Below are positions 24,099 to 37,064 of a stretch of DNA of 64,000 nucleotides, piece after piece. Source of the DNA: Pipra filicauda (lineage: Eukaryota > Chordata > Aves > Passeriformes > Pipridae); contig NW_024104162.1 of NCBI RefSeq assembly GCF_003945595.2, forward strand, positions 124,001 to 188,000, given 5' to 3'. Position 1 is the stretch's first letter; each line of letters begins with the position of its first letter. The position numbers and the translations under genes were made by a program. Below the pieces are notes generated by a model. That model was not told the DNA's origin. It made no database searches and was given only the letters and a program-made list of their open reading frames with translations.

Positions 24099-24358
24099 TA
24101 TTCCTTTCCATCTCTCAGTTCCCTCTATTCCTTTCCATCTCTCAGTTCCCTCTATTCCTTTCCATCTCTCAGTTCCCTCTATTCCTTTCCATCTCTCAGT
24201 TCCCTCTATTCCTTTCCATCTCTCAGTTCCCTCTATTCCTTTCCATCTCTCAGTTCCCTCAATCTCTCAGTTCCCTCTATTCCTTTCCATCTCTCAGTTC
24301 CCTCTATTCCTTTCCATCTCTCAGTTCCCTCTATTCCTTTCCATCTCTCAGTTCCCTC
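24099..24358. repeat. 27-bp minisatellite, ten units
   Basis: Nine full 27-base units (TATTCCTTTCCATCTCTCAG + TTCCCTC) appear identical to one another. One internal 17-base unit (24261-24277) has lost ten bases. The array is 260 bp and pyrimidine-only except for a few A and a single G per unit on the plus strand. The near-perfect identity means recent expansion or ongoing homogenisation. There are no spacers, so it is not CRISPR-like. Confidence 0.97.
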
Positions 24359-26620
24359 AAATCACAGAAGCTGTCGACATGTTGCAGCGTAATCTATTTT
24401 GATTATTTATACTTGCACAGGGGGAAATTGCTATTTCTGAGACAAACCCAGAGCAGGATTATGACCCACATAATCCACTGGTCCAAAAAATCCTTTGGAA
24501 AGGGTAACAGGAGATGCTGTGGTCACTGTGAGGGAAGGGGTGGCACAGACACAGTGACTGCGAGGTGCTCAGCTGCCACCTGGGCTTAAACCACAACAAG
24601 CAAGTTAACTGCCAAAGAAAATAATTAAATAATAAATGTCTATCTCTAAGCAACTGTCCTGTGATTGCTCTGTATTGTGTTTAGCACAAGGAATATTTGA
24701 GAAGGGGGGGAAAGAGAAGTTAAATTTGCATAGTCCTAAACTCCAACTAGTCAATAACAATTTTTGTGCTTTAAGACCTTTTCTTCTGTTTCTTCCAGTG
24801 CCACAAGAGGTTTAATCAAGCTGGACCATAAAAAAATAAGTTCCAGGAATGATGAAATGCAAAATATCTCCTCCTTGGAGAGTAATACCATTTACCTGCC
24901 AAGTGAAAAGCCTTCGGCCAGCTGGATCATTTATTTTTAAATACCACTAAACAGAATCAAGAGAAAATGGCTCCAGGCACTTCAGAAAACAAAGGAAATT
25001 AAACATTGAATTGCTTTTGTAATCAAATAGACTTGACATTAATATTTTGTTCTGTAGAATCTTTTATCACCTTTTTTTTTACCCCTAATAATCTCTAGAA
25101 TGAAAATGCTACAGTCTTTGTGAGTTCAGGGCAACAACTACCTTCTTACTTAGGTAGTGTGACACATCACCAGGGACCTGGTGTTAGACCTCTCTTCAGC
25201 TAAATTTGCTAAGTCTAACCAAGAATTTTAGAATAAAGCCAAATAATCAGGCATCTCTACTCAGACTTGTGCAACTTCATTTGTGTATTCTTCTATACTA
25301 AATCCTCTTTTCTAAGTTTGTTCAAAATGAAACCGCTGAAAGTTATCCCAATGACAAAAAAATTGATAACTACATACCTACCTACAAAAACAAGTATGCT
25401 CACAGCTTTTATTGTATTAAAATTCACTTGTATGAGACAAAATACCAGAAGGCTATGTTATTACTGATGCCCAGATACATTTTTCTGTCCTGAAGCCTGA
25501 TTCACTGCAAGCATCTGATAAAACCATTCAATAAATAAATCAATGCACTGTAGCCTGTTATAAATATTACCCAAATATAGCACACTTTCACCAGCCACTA
25601 TTCAAATTTTATTTCAGCAGAAATAATGCAAATATTTGAAATAGCTTCAACTAATTAGACTTTTCAGCACATTGATGGTTTTGTTGGCTCTTACTCCTCA
25701 CTGGGAAACAGCCAAACCAAAATTTACATGACATAAATAAGCATATTCAATGTTTCTTAAAAGTTACAGAAAAGTAAGCACTTTCAGACTTTTGATTTTA
25801 AACTTTACAACCTTTTTGACAGTCTTCATTCCTCTGAACAGAATATTATTTTCTGAATTCAAACTTATACAGTAAAACCAAACTGTTTCTGGTACTTGAT
25901 ATCCGGTGCCTTAGATTTTAAGTGCTTTTCAAGATAACTGGTAGCCATTTACAGGAAGCTTTGTCTATAAAGTCAGAATAGTCCTGATCAGATGGTACAC
26001 CTCAACAGTTTTGTTTTCCTTAATAAAACATTATCTTTATTAAACCCAAATGCATTGTCTCTTAAAATAGCCTGTAACTAATCTCCTTGCCAGTTTTGAT
26101 ATTATGCCTATAATTGATGTCTAGTTTAGACATCAAAATTTTTTAGTGTTTGAACAACTTTTATGAAGTGAATTAACACAACCTGCCTGTGAACAAGAGT
26201 ATCTGCTCCAAGTTTGCCAACAATTAATTTAGTTTCACTGTAAGCATGGCTCCTTCTGGCACTTTTTCCCTTGATTTGGAGATGGTTGAGAGAACCAGCA
26301 TGAAAGAATGTCTGGAACACCAACTGATGTACATGCCCAGAAGATGTCACCATTCATTGATGACGTTGTGTTATTAGTATGATGACTCTTTTCTTATTGA
26401 GACCAGCAAGGGGTTTGGAATACAGTCCACACAGGTAATTCTTCTTTTAAACTTACAGACAGGGAGGATTAGGGTTTAAATGTAGCTGAAATACAACTGA
26501 ATTGCCTTTTTTTTTCCCTGTACTTTTATAGAAAATATTGCAATTGCATGACTGACTTAGTGAAGGAGAGAATATCTTACACAGCTAAAAAAAAAAAAAG
26601 TTAAAAAGAAATTTAAAAAA

Positions 26621-26638
26621 CACACACACACACACACA
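26621..26638. repeat. (CA)9 microsatellite
   Basis: Nine uninterrupted CA units follow an A-rich stretch. Confidence 0.95.
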
Positions 26639-27971
26639 TCTTTTGAACAAGAGCAATAAACAGTGGCCAGCCAAACCAGGAAGTTTTGCTGAGGAAGAAG
26701 TAAAAGAGGCATAAGCAGAGGGGGATGCAGTTTTCAGAACCCATTCAGGAGGTTCTAAGTCCAGATTGGGATCCGTGGGCTTAACAGTCCTTGAAGGACT
26801 TGTATAGATCTACTTAATAACTTTCTGAATTCGTGGAAGGCAAAGTCCAGCAGCAGTGACCAGCTTAACTGCATATTTTTTGTTTAAATATCTTTATGCT
26901 AATTCTGACCATGACACCTTCGTCTGGTATTTCCCAATTCTCATTTTATGAGAAATATCAGTCATTGCTCACTTTTTTTCATGCTGTTCCAATTCTTGCA
27001 GATTTCTATTACATCCCCTTTTTTCATCTCTTTTCCAACCTTAGCAGACCTTCCATATTTTTCTTTATCTTCCTTCCTTCCTTTCTCAGTGGTACCTTCT
27101 TTAGTTCTACCACAACCTTTTCGAGATGAAGGGAATTTGGACTTGCAGAAGATTCAGCACAAAGATGAGCTCAAAAAATAAACTGTCAATGTAATTTTCT
27201 CTAGTTTGCATGTCCTTCTTTTTCACATTTTTTTTTTCTGATTTTCAATTAGCTTTTTTGACTGTACTGAGCATGCAAACTGACATTTTGGTAGAAAATA
27301 TGTTATAACCCCAAATCTTCTTTTCTGTGTGCTAGTAGTGCACTAAGCATCATTGTCGATGTGAATTTAGGATATTTTTCCCATAGATGCACCACTTCTC
27401 ACTTATCAGAATTAAATTTCTTTAACAATTGTTATATACATTCCTTCAGTATGCAACTCTCTCTAGTCAGTGTTCACAGTTATCCTGATTAAGAACATTA
27501 ACAACAGATGCTCTCATGCCTTTTGCCCCCTTTTTTCATTTAATTAATATGTTGAATCGAGGAGATCCCTTTTCATTGAGATTAATCTCCCTGATTCATT
27601 TCAACCTGTTATTATTCCATGAGACATATTCTACAAGTGATTAATGCACGTGAAGGAACTTTTATTTCACATAAAGTTAGGTCTTTCAAGAACCTTTGAC
27701 AGGTGACTCCAAAAAAGCTTTTCAAAATTCCCGTGACTGTATCAAGGAATCAGGGACTCCTTGGCATACACAAACACACACAAAGGGGATTGAATAATAT
27801 CATACAAATAAGCATGAACAAATTTGGTTTTATCAGATCTGGACTCTAATGACTGAGAGAATTATAGTTACTCCTACATTCAATCTGATAGAAAAATAAT
27901 TGTAGGTGTATGGAGTTAATCAGGGGTTTCCATATTTTATGGGAATTTTGCCACGGAACATTGCTTTTGTC

Positions 27972-27994
27972 ATAATAATAACAACAACAACAAT
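27972..27994. repeat. AAT/AAC trinucleotide run
   Basis: ATA-ATA-ATA is followed directly by four ACA units; a compound trinucleotide microsatellite. Confidence 0.85.
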
Positions 27995-30900
27995 ACAACC
28001 CTGATTGAAAAGCTAAGGATGTGTCATAGGTCTTTCAGGCATACTTTCTGCACACAGGCTGTATTTTTCCTTTATGCTGCTCCTGACCACTTCATCATCA
28101 GAGAAAAGGGAATCTCAACTCGGCATTCCAAGTATGAAGAAAAGGTTTTTAAGTAAAAATATCTGGAGCCTCCCTTTCTATAGATGGAGTGCATTATCCT
28201 TCTCAGGAGCAAGCCAGTGAGATTGACAGGAGGCCTGTGAACTCTCAAGAATCCCCAAAGGTAATCCCCAAAAAGGGAAATCCCAAAAAGGGAAATCCCA
28301 AATCAGGATTCTTCAAACCAAAGTATTTTTAAATATTTTATAAATAAAGATCTTCTGCTCAACTGAGTGGAAAGGCTGGATTCCTAGATGGTGTAACAAT
28401 CCTTTCTTGAAACATTACACCACAGTAATGTCACTGAACAGCTTTGTGAAGGAAAAGCAAAAAAAAAACATCAAGGGGAAAAAAAACCAAACCACTGCAC
28501 AGGTTTTACTCGCTTTCTTTCCTAGATGAGAGTTCTCAGTTGCTTGCCTAGCAAATAACAGTTTAAATAACTAGAACAACCAATAACCTTTGATGAACTA
28601 GAAAAACCACAGGCTCTCAACTCACTGTTAGGTAATAATAGGAACTAGCAGGCAAGAGAAGCCATCACAAGTTTTATACTTGGCTACAGAAGTATTAAAT
28701 ACTCTCAGTGAAGATCAAAAAGCACAAGAATCCAAAGAAAAGCAAGGATCGGAGCAGAAATTTCAGCTGCACTCATAAATTGGTCCAGGAGAGATATAAG
28801 AAATTAAATCAATATTATAAAACTAGGTTGGGGGGGGTTCTATTTATTTTATTGTGCCAATCAGCACAGCAGCAAGACACTGGAATGGGTGCATGTATAA
28901 AAAAAAGAAAAAGCACATAAAATGAAAATCTTTTAAGCTCATCAAAATTCAGAACTCCTTAGATACAAATGTAGGACCTCTTGTAGCTCCTGAGGGGGTT
29001 ACTATAATGGTCTCATTTTTACCCATTAAAACATGCATATCAAAGACTGGCATTTTAGTCTATTCAAGAGACTAAAACTCCACTTTCTGGTAAAAGCTCC
29101 TAACAGAAAAGATGGGCTCCCTTTTACTCATTTTCTATAAAAATTATCCCTGACCTGGAGGTACCACAGAACACCTACAGTAACACTTCATTCAAACTGC
29201 ATATATTCAAAAATCTGAAGTTGAATTTGACTCTAATTTCATTGCTTTTAGCAGAAAATCAAAAATGATACAGAAATAAATTGTATTGAAAACAACACAA
29301 AGAGTATGTCTTTGATGGGTATGAAGTTTTGCCACTCTGAATAAGGTTCGACGTCCTTATTCACTCATAAGATTCCACTGAATCTACTTGGCTATATAGG
29401 AAATTCTTAGGAGTTATAGTGGCACCAATTCTACTATCCCATATTAACTTTGCACGTTGCAAAGATAATTTTTATTTCATTTTAAAGTGAAGTTCTCTTC
29501 ATCAAGCTAAAGGAAGCTTGAGGGAACTTCAAAATCACTCTGCACATTGGGATATTCACATGCAGTTACAACATAAGCAACAAGTGAAGCTCTTCTAATA
29601 TTATTTCAATAAAAATAGAAGTGTAGTATCTTGCACATATGAGACCGAGAGGCACATAAATTGAACAACTTATTTTATACATAAAGGTAATGTGGGTGTT
29701 TAACAAATTACTGTAGGTGACAGAACGTAAAATTTAGACAGAACAAGAAAGTTATATTATTATGGTGACATCACTTAATATGTTTCTAATCTGCTATTTC
29801 AACACATTTGCAATTGCTAAAACACAAAAGGCTAAACCCTACTGAATAATTCAAGACTAAAGTCTCTTTTCTGTGGAGCTTTCCAGGAGCTGTAGTGCTG
29901 TACAGAGAGAAAACTGTGGACCTTTTCTTTCTTTCCCAAGGGGAAAGTGTCCTCAAGACTTCACAGAAGATTCTTATTTTCATACTCAGACTCTCAGAGA
30001 CCCTAGCAATTTCCATAGAAATCCATAGTGCTTTCATTTTAATCCACTCTTCTTTAACAACCAGAAAACTGGCTAAAAAGGAGCTATCACAAGCACTCTT
30101 TTCAAGAGGCATCTCATAAAGCAGTGATGGCAATGGTAACAGGGAACAGGTTTAGTCTCAAACTAGAGCATTAAAATGCTATGAATATAAAGAAAAAAAC
30201 CTGTCACTGATATTCTAGGGGGGTTTGTGGCATTTTGGGTTGGTTTTGGTTTTTTGTTTTGGGGGTGTTTTTCCAAAAATCCATGGAAATGTAAAGGATT
30301 TCCATGAAGTCAAGAGATGGGGAGGCTGATCGACCATCACCACAACCTTTAAAAAAAAATAATATTAATTACTTCCTTTAGGCCCTTCCCAACTGCCAGA
30401 AGGCACATAGCAAAAAGTGGAAAAAAATTATCAGTTATTATGATACAGTAAACTTCATGCTCAAACCTAAAGACAGTTCCTCTGAATGATTCTTAAACAT
30501 AAATTTGGGGCTTTCCCCAACTCTTGCAAAAAGAAATAAAATTTACCTTTTTATTCTTGCATGCCTCATGGTTTTATTATAGAAAACAAGCACACAGTAA
30601 CATACGGTACATCTGTTTCATATTTTCTCTTTCTGCTGTCCTACTATTTCTCTCAACATTCAGTAACACACTTCTGTTGGCTCATAATAATTATTTTTAA
30701 GCTGCATATGAAACACAGCCTACCTCTACTGTCATTTCAAGGACATGATACTCCTCCTCTTCCTCCCTCAAACAAATGTATAGTGAAATATTAAGTCAGC
30801 AAAACCAAAATTAAGACAAGAGAAACCAAGAGTCATATTATCGAACACTTTACATTCCTTCACTTCCAGAAGTTTGTTTTTGCAAACACTCCTACACTGT

Positions 30901-32092
30901 AATTCACAGAGGAAGTGATGGCAACAGAAAGGAGATGATGCCACCAGAAACAATAGTTAAAACTCATTTAAGCAAGCCCTAATATTTGCTCAGATCTGTA
31001 CAAAGGCATATTCTCCAACTGAATAGGCAGCCTCAGGCACAAAACCCACGTGGAACATCTGTGAGGCAAAAAGCACAATGAGAGCTGGGAGAAAGCACTG
31101 AGAAAAAAAAACGGTAAGGAGCTGAAACCAGAAAAATGTCATTAGGTGGAAAAAGGCACATAAGGTGGGAAAAAGAGATGATAAAAAGAGGTATTACCTA
31201 AAGAGTGGACTTGCAGGTGGAAGCTCACTGAGAAATAACAAGCCTAGTGGGAAACACAGGGACCTAGAAAAAGGCATTAAAAGACACAACAGGGGAAGGA
31301 AGGTGGGAGCAGAGAGCAGTGAATATGCAAATAGTCAAGATAACAAGTCTGAGCACAAACAAAATGGAGAGACACAATTTTTTACACCTGCATACATCCA
31401 GGATACCCTGTATGACTCTCAAAAGAGAAAATACGGGGAAAATATACAGAGAAACCAAAAAGTAACAAACTTCTGTGAATCACGCACTGGAGGTTGATGG
31501 TGCTGTCACTGCATCAAAAATGCAGCAAAAAACGTAACCAAAAAAAAAATAAAAATCTTAAACTTGCCAAATATATTTTGTCTCCAATCTGCCCAAGAAA
31601 ATCTAAATATTTCTTAGCAGCTGTCTTTTCCCCTGGGCTTTATATCACAATGGGGCACTGATTGGTAAATCTGAACACCACTTTGTTAAGTAAATAAACA
31701 TTCAATAAAAATAATGGAGTACTGTTGTTCAAATGCCAATTTTAATTGCAGGACTTCAAGCCTTCCCATTTCTTTGTGCAGCAGATGGTAGTTTTGCTGG
31801 AAAGCAAAGGACTGGAGGTAGTTTGATTTGGCACAATGAAAATTGGCACCAGAAGTTGAAAATGTTCCATTTCAATTTTGCCACAGAGAAAGATGAATCA
31901 GGTCATAATCTGTTAAGTAGAAGCTAAAGGAGCATTTAACTCTCCAGCCACTTCACCATTATAGAGCCTGCATAGTTACCTCTTATTGCATCTATTTTAC
32001 AACATGCTGTAAATACCATAATTTAATAGACATCTCAATTTCTCACTTCTGAAGCACTCTTACTATTTCTTCCCCGTTTTTTTGTGCATAAC

Positions 32093-32134
32093 CTGCATTT
32101 TAATAAAATTTTAATAACTGCATTTTAATAAAAA
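32093..32134. repeat. Short direct repeat
   Basis: CTGCATTTTAATAAAA occurs twice, 25 bases apart, with TTTTAATAA between the copies. It looks like a small local duplication. Confidence 0.8.
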
Positions 32135-33661
32135 GTTGGCAGGTATATATTAAAAAAAGGGCAAAATATTCTCATCAGGAAAGGAATTTTAGGTGCCTGA
32201 TGAGCAAATATGGTATTATTTCCAGGAGGAAAAAGGTTTTTAGACATTCATTGATCTAATTGCTGTAACACTGACATGGTATCATCTATCATATTTCACA
32301 TTTAGACAGAACTAAAACATATGGCTTCCAGTATATTCTTTTATGAATTGGACTGTTGACAAAGAATAAGCTTTCCAGATATGCCATTGGCACTATACTA
32401 CACTGAAATATTATTATATTAGATTCCCACATTCTAACATAACAATATCAATATGCTTCCTTGCTGTATGGAAAGTCCTTTATATATAAAGAAACAGAGT
32501 GTTTATAAATATCTAGACAGGAAATAAGAAGTCCTACAGAATTGTTTCTATAGGATGACTCAGAACACCAATACAAAGGATACCAGTAGAAAAGCTTTTA
32601 AAAACATATTTAGAGGAAAAGTGTTTTTAAGAAATTGCATTTTTTATATACTATTTCCCAGAAAGTTTTAATTTTTATTCATCAAAGGAGAGCTGGGTCA
32701 TTATTATTTTAATATTATTATTTTAATAGCAAGTGAACAAGGCACTACAAATATACAACATGCAATGAATTACCAGCTTTCCTCCTCCTGGTTACTTCCC
32801 TGTTAGGAACACGTAGCAGTGTACGGGGAAGTGCTAAAGAGTATATATTGCATCACTTTTGCAAAACTTATGTTATAATTTAGGATGGGATTTTGCAAGA
32901 CCTTAAAAGAAATTCACAGCACAAATTCAACAGCTAAATTTAGCCAGATCTGCTTCCAATTTCCTTAGGCATTTTTCACAAACTCCCTTCAGAGCTTGCA
33001 CAAACTAATTTTAAAAAGAACTCTCTATCTCAAGAAAAGATGTATCAAAATACATTGCCTATGTCAACAGTGGCATTGTTTGAGTAGCATCCACTCCAGT
33101 TCAAGGAAGGGACAGGCCCTTCACACACCCCTGCTTTCTTAACATATTTACTATCAAGACTATGTTCCCATTCCAGATGTACTCAGAACTTACCATCCTA
33201 TCAGCTGTAAGATTTGGGGGTTTCTCCTTTAACAAAGTACAACAGATATTTAGAAATTACCAAAATCTCACGTTCAAAATTTTTCAACTCACTCTCATTT
33301 TTACTAGAATGTATTTATCGTTTCATCAATATTTTTAAGTCATAGCCCTCATCTCTCAACATACATTCATTCAGTAATGACAGACACGTTATTCTTCAAC
33401 CATACATGCATTTATGCCTCAGATTTCAGTGCACAGTAAGAATGACACAAACAGCCTCAGGGCATAGTAAATTCAATTATAGGCATGCATCTAAAATATA
33501 GCACAGAATACCTAAGGAAACTATTTCATTTGTTAATTCAATTCTTACAAATGAATGTTCCTGTAATTATGTTATGAACATTTTTAAAAGTAAGGCAACC
33601 TCAAAATGATCACTTAATATTTTTTGGATTTCAGACGGGTCACATACTGCGAATTTCTGCA

Positions 33662-33970
33662 TTAAGCTACTGCCTTCTTTTTGCCAGGCCTCCACAACAC
33701 CTCAAAACGAAGCAGGAAAAATCCAGTCCTTGCACTGAAACCACCTTCACAAATGACACAAGCCCTCAGCTGACATTCAGCTGCTGGCGAAACGCCGCCC
33801 TGGCCACGCTCCAGGGATCCAGCCCTGTCAGCAGCTGTGAGCTCTGGGCTCTTCCCCACCACGCACAGAGCCTTGGCCAGCCTCGTGTCTCTCAGCCAGG
33901 AGAGGCACCAGCACAAGCAGCCAAGCACGAACGTGCCCCAGCAGCACAGCAAAGCTGGCAGCTGAAAAGG
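33662..33970. other. GC-rich island in AT-rich intron
   Basis: About 310 bases are clearly GC-rich with several CpGs (for example GAAACGCCGCCCTGGCCACG), while both flanks are AT-rich. The minus strand is open for 104 codons but the first codon is TTG, and the translation (Cys/Leu/Gly-rich) is unrecognised. There is no clear target-site duplication. It may be an unrecognised transposon insert, a regulatory element, or a retroposed fragment. Confidence 0.5.
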
Positions 33971-36599
33971 TGACAAAAGTTCAGGTAATAAAATTTCTTA
34001 GTGGTAGACATGACCTCACCCCACAGAAACTAGTTGGGACTGTGGGATTTGACCCATCAAATACACACCTCTTTCTCCACCTAATGAAACGGTCAAATGA
34101 ACGCTCCAATATTAGCCTAATATGTTGGAAGAAGTCAGTTATATATGTGTTAAGAAATAAATCAAACTGCATTAATATTTTGTAAAAAGAAAGTTAAATT
34201 AGTATGTGAGATATAAAGCTAAATTTGCAGAAACGTTCCCTATTTCATGTTATAGAGGGAATTACTCCAGGGATTAATTTATGTTCACATTCACAACCCT
34301 TTTTCTAATACAGTCATTAAATTCTGTTTTATGAATCACTGTTCTCATCTGGGCTAAAGCAATTAAGTTCTCAAGACAGAACAGTAGGTGTGCTAGTGCT
34401 AATTAATATTCCCCTGGGGCCAGCCTAGAGTTTGCTTGTGTCTCCAGTACACCTGAGGTTGGCATTAATCAAGACAATTCTTTCTTGGCATCTCTCTGGA
34501 AGTACAAACCAGGCATTTAGGATCAAGTTTCTTTCATCAGCACGTGCCCCCTCCACTGGCTCTCCCTGCACTGCCGAGGCCAGATGTGGAGCTACGTTCA
34601 CCTGGAAGCAGCATTTCATGGAACAAACTGCAGAGCTTCCCATCTAATCCACATTAAAAAAATCAATACAACGTGGTTGTAGCAGTTTGAGTTCAACTCT
34701 TCAGGAATCTGATCACTGATCTGCCAAAAGATAGATTTGGTAAAATCTGATAATACAAGAGAGAAGTGGCCTGGACGTGTGGGACAAACACCTCAGACCC
34801 AAGGAAAAACACTGAGTTTGTACCAAATCCTGAAAGTAGCTCTGGCTGTTTCTGTGTGCCAGCTACATTTTTCCTCCCTTCTAATGCTTATTATCCCATT
34901 TCTCCACTGACCAAACACTAATGGCAGATTTAAAAAAAATAAAAAAATAAATAAAAGAGGACTTGTTTGAATAGTTTTTTATTTCAGCCTCTGTCATGAA
35001 GTAGGCCAAGAAATTCCTCTGTTGCAAACACTGGGATATAAAATTTACTCTCCCCATAGTTTGTGGTTTTGTTTTCTGGTTGTTTATAAACAATATTTAG
35101 ATTGCACTTCAGAAATATTTTTGTTTTCCAGTTATGCTATTGATGAATGTACTATATATAAACATAGACAATTTCTGTTTCGCCTGTTGTTTCAAATTTT
35201 CTATGTTAGTTTATTCTTATCGTGTATAAAGCTTTATCACTATATGCACAGTTAGGAAGTTGTGCTAACAAAGAAAGAGTTTTAAATCCTTTTCTGTTAA
35301 TTTAACAACCAGAAAATACTGAGGTGTTATACTTTGTAACTCTACGGATTTTGCTTTAGCTCATTAATTCAAAGTTTCCTCAGAAAAATCATGCAAATTT
35401 TAAAAAACACTATTTAGCATTCTTACATAAAATTTGAAAAATCTTTGACGTTTCAACTAAACAAGATCTTCCATCTCATAACAGTTCACAGAAAAAACGT
35501 GCACAAGGTTGGGGGGACCAAACAAAAAAACCCAAGCTACTCAGATTGCTGGTTTCCCCAATAAAGGAAGCAGGAGTCAGTCTTCAAGTACTTTTGTGTG
35601 TCAGGATATTTTTAGTCTCACAAAGAAGGATGCTGGAATTGCCAAAGGCTGCCAACCGTCTAATGGAAGCAAAGAGCAGTATAGATATCTAAGAGTCAAA
35701 ATAGTCAATGTAAGTCTGGATTTCAACAAACAGACTTCTGAAAAGTGATTCCATATTTCTGTGGTATTCTGAGAAGTGTCAGAAGACATATCTTATTATT
35801 TTGGTTCACTTCATTGCAAATAATATGTCACTCATTCTTTATTAGCATATTCATGTTTCAGGTTACAAAACATAGTGGCTCACCATGAATAGTAACAGAG
35901 GTGCTGTAAAGGCTGTGAAAAGGCATCCAATATGCTACACCAGCAGCTATTCCAGATATTTGTACATTTATTTATTAATATTGATGGCATTCTAATTGAG
36001 GAAAGTTAGTTATGCTCAGGCATAACTAAAAAGTTAGTCGAACAAAAATAGCCTTTATCTGATTTGAAAGCATTAAAGTTAAACATTCCTTTCCTATCAG
36101 CATATTGAAAATTTCAATATACGGTCTGTTGTTGCCACCAGTTTTAAACTGTTGTGTTTCATTGTCTAAAGAAAATGCCATAAAGGGTAATGGTAGTTTC
36201 ATTTATGGAAAAAGTTTCCAATATTACTTACTTCTTGAGCTTCTGTTAGAAACAAGTGGCCATAAATTGGTAATTCAACTAAATGTCTGAAATTATACCC
36301 ATTCATGTGTTGACACTTCTCTCTAAATATACTGTCCAGATTCCCACACAACAACAACTTCCTGCAGCCAGGAAAACTGGATCAAATAGGTTTCCAGCAG
36401 CTGGGTCTTGAGCCTGACTGGAAAGAGAGGAATTGAACATATTTTGTAGCTGGGCACTGCTGAGCTACAAAAGCTCATAAGGAAACATTTCTGGCAAAAG
36501 GTACACTGCAGCTTTTATGCTAAAAGAGAAGGTTGTCTCTCCCCTCAAAATTTTGTCAGCTTGGAGTGTGTTAGGTCCTGAGGGTCCTATCATGCATAC

Positions 36600-37064
36600 A
36601 TGGGAAGAGGAAAACAGTGCAAGACATCCTTTGTCACAGTTTATAATCACAGCCATATGGTAAAAATTCCCCCTACTACACAGGCAAGTCTGACCTGTAT
36701 CTGTCAGAGATTATACAGTGTAACAGCACATTCCATACTCATCACTGAGAGAACAGGTGTACTTCTTATGTTGCTGTTAAGGACACAAATATATGAACAT
36801 ATTATGAAAAATTACAATTCTTTTATGGGGCTATTCACAATTACAGATGTTAAAAGGAAAGAGGAGACACCTAGAAGTCATTACAGTACAGCTTTGTCAC
36901 TGTGCAACCAAGAAGGCAAATTTCATGAGACCAGAAAGAACATAATAACAGAAACTAAAATTAATCTATTGCAGATGTATTCTGCTGACAATAGGAAGGG
37001 AACTCCTGATCCCTTGTCAGCTACTGATTATGAATTCTACACACAAGAAAAAAGAAATATATAG
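36600..37064 (+). other. ATG-initiated 154-codon open frame, antisense, unrecognised
   Basis: A true ATG opens 154 codons to a TAG, on the strand opposite ERC2. The start context is weak (T at -3, G at +4). The product is Thr/Lys/Ile-rich, with no signal peptide, membrane segment or domain I recognise. There is no upstream promoter or splice evidence. It is the longest ATG-started frame outside the ERC2 exons that I checked. In AT-rich DNA of this length one such frame by chance is plausible. Confidence 0.1.

Larger units (their letters stand above)
24359..33659 (-). other. ERC2: ERC2 intron segment after the minisatellite
   Basis: This is AT-rich intronic sequence with simple repeats: a (CA)9, an AAT/AAC run near 27972-27994 and two adjacent 15-base units (AAAAAGGGAAATCCC, 28270-28299). 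A 10-bp perfect stem with a 3-nt loop (TTGATGTCTA/TAGACATCAA) lies at 26114-26136. A GT-rich patch lies near 30218-30270. The two-strand open stretch at 29786-30133 starts with TTG and is not convincing. No gene is supported. Confidence 0.8.

Noticed and set aside
24099..24358. CRISPR-like array of direct repeats
   Set aside because: The 27-base units abut with no spacers, and the context is a vertebrate intron; it is a minisatellite.
29786..30133. 115-codon minus frame with an overlapping open plus frame
   Set aside because: The minus frame starts at TTG, neither translation is recognisable, and no splice sites fit.
30218..30270. Second G-quadruplex
   Set aside because: The G-runs are separated by loops longer than 7 or have only two Gs; it does not meet the usual rule.
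31165..31497. 110-codon Lys/Arg-rich plus frame
   Set aside because: It starts at GTG, and its basic composition simply reflects A/G-rich sequence.
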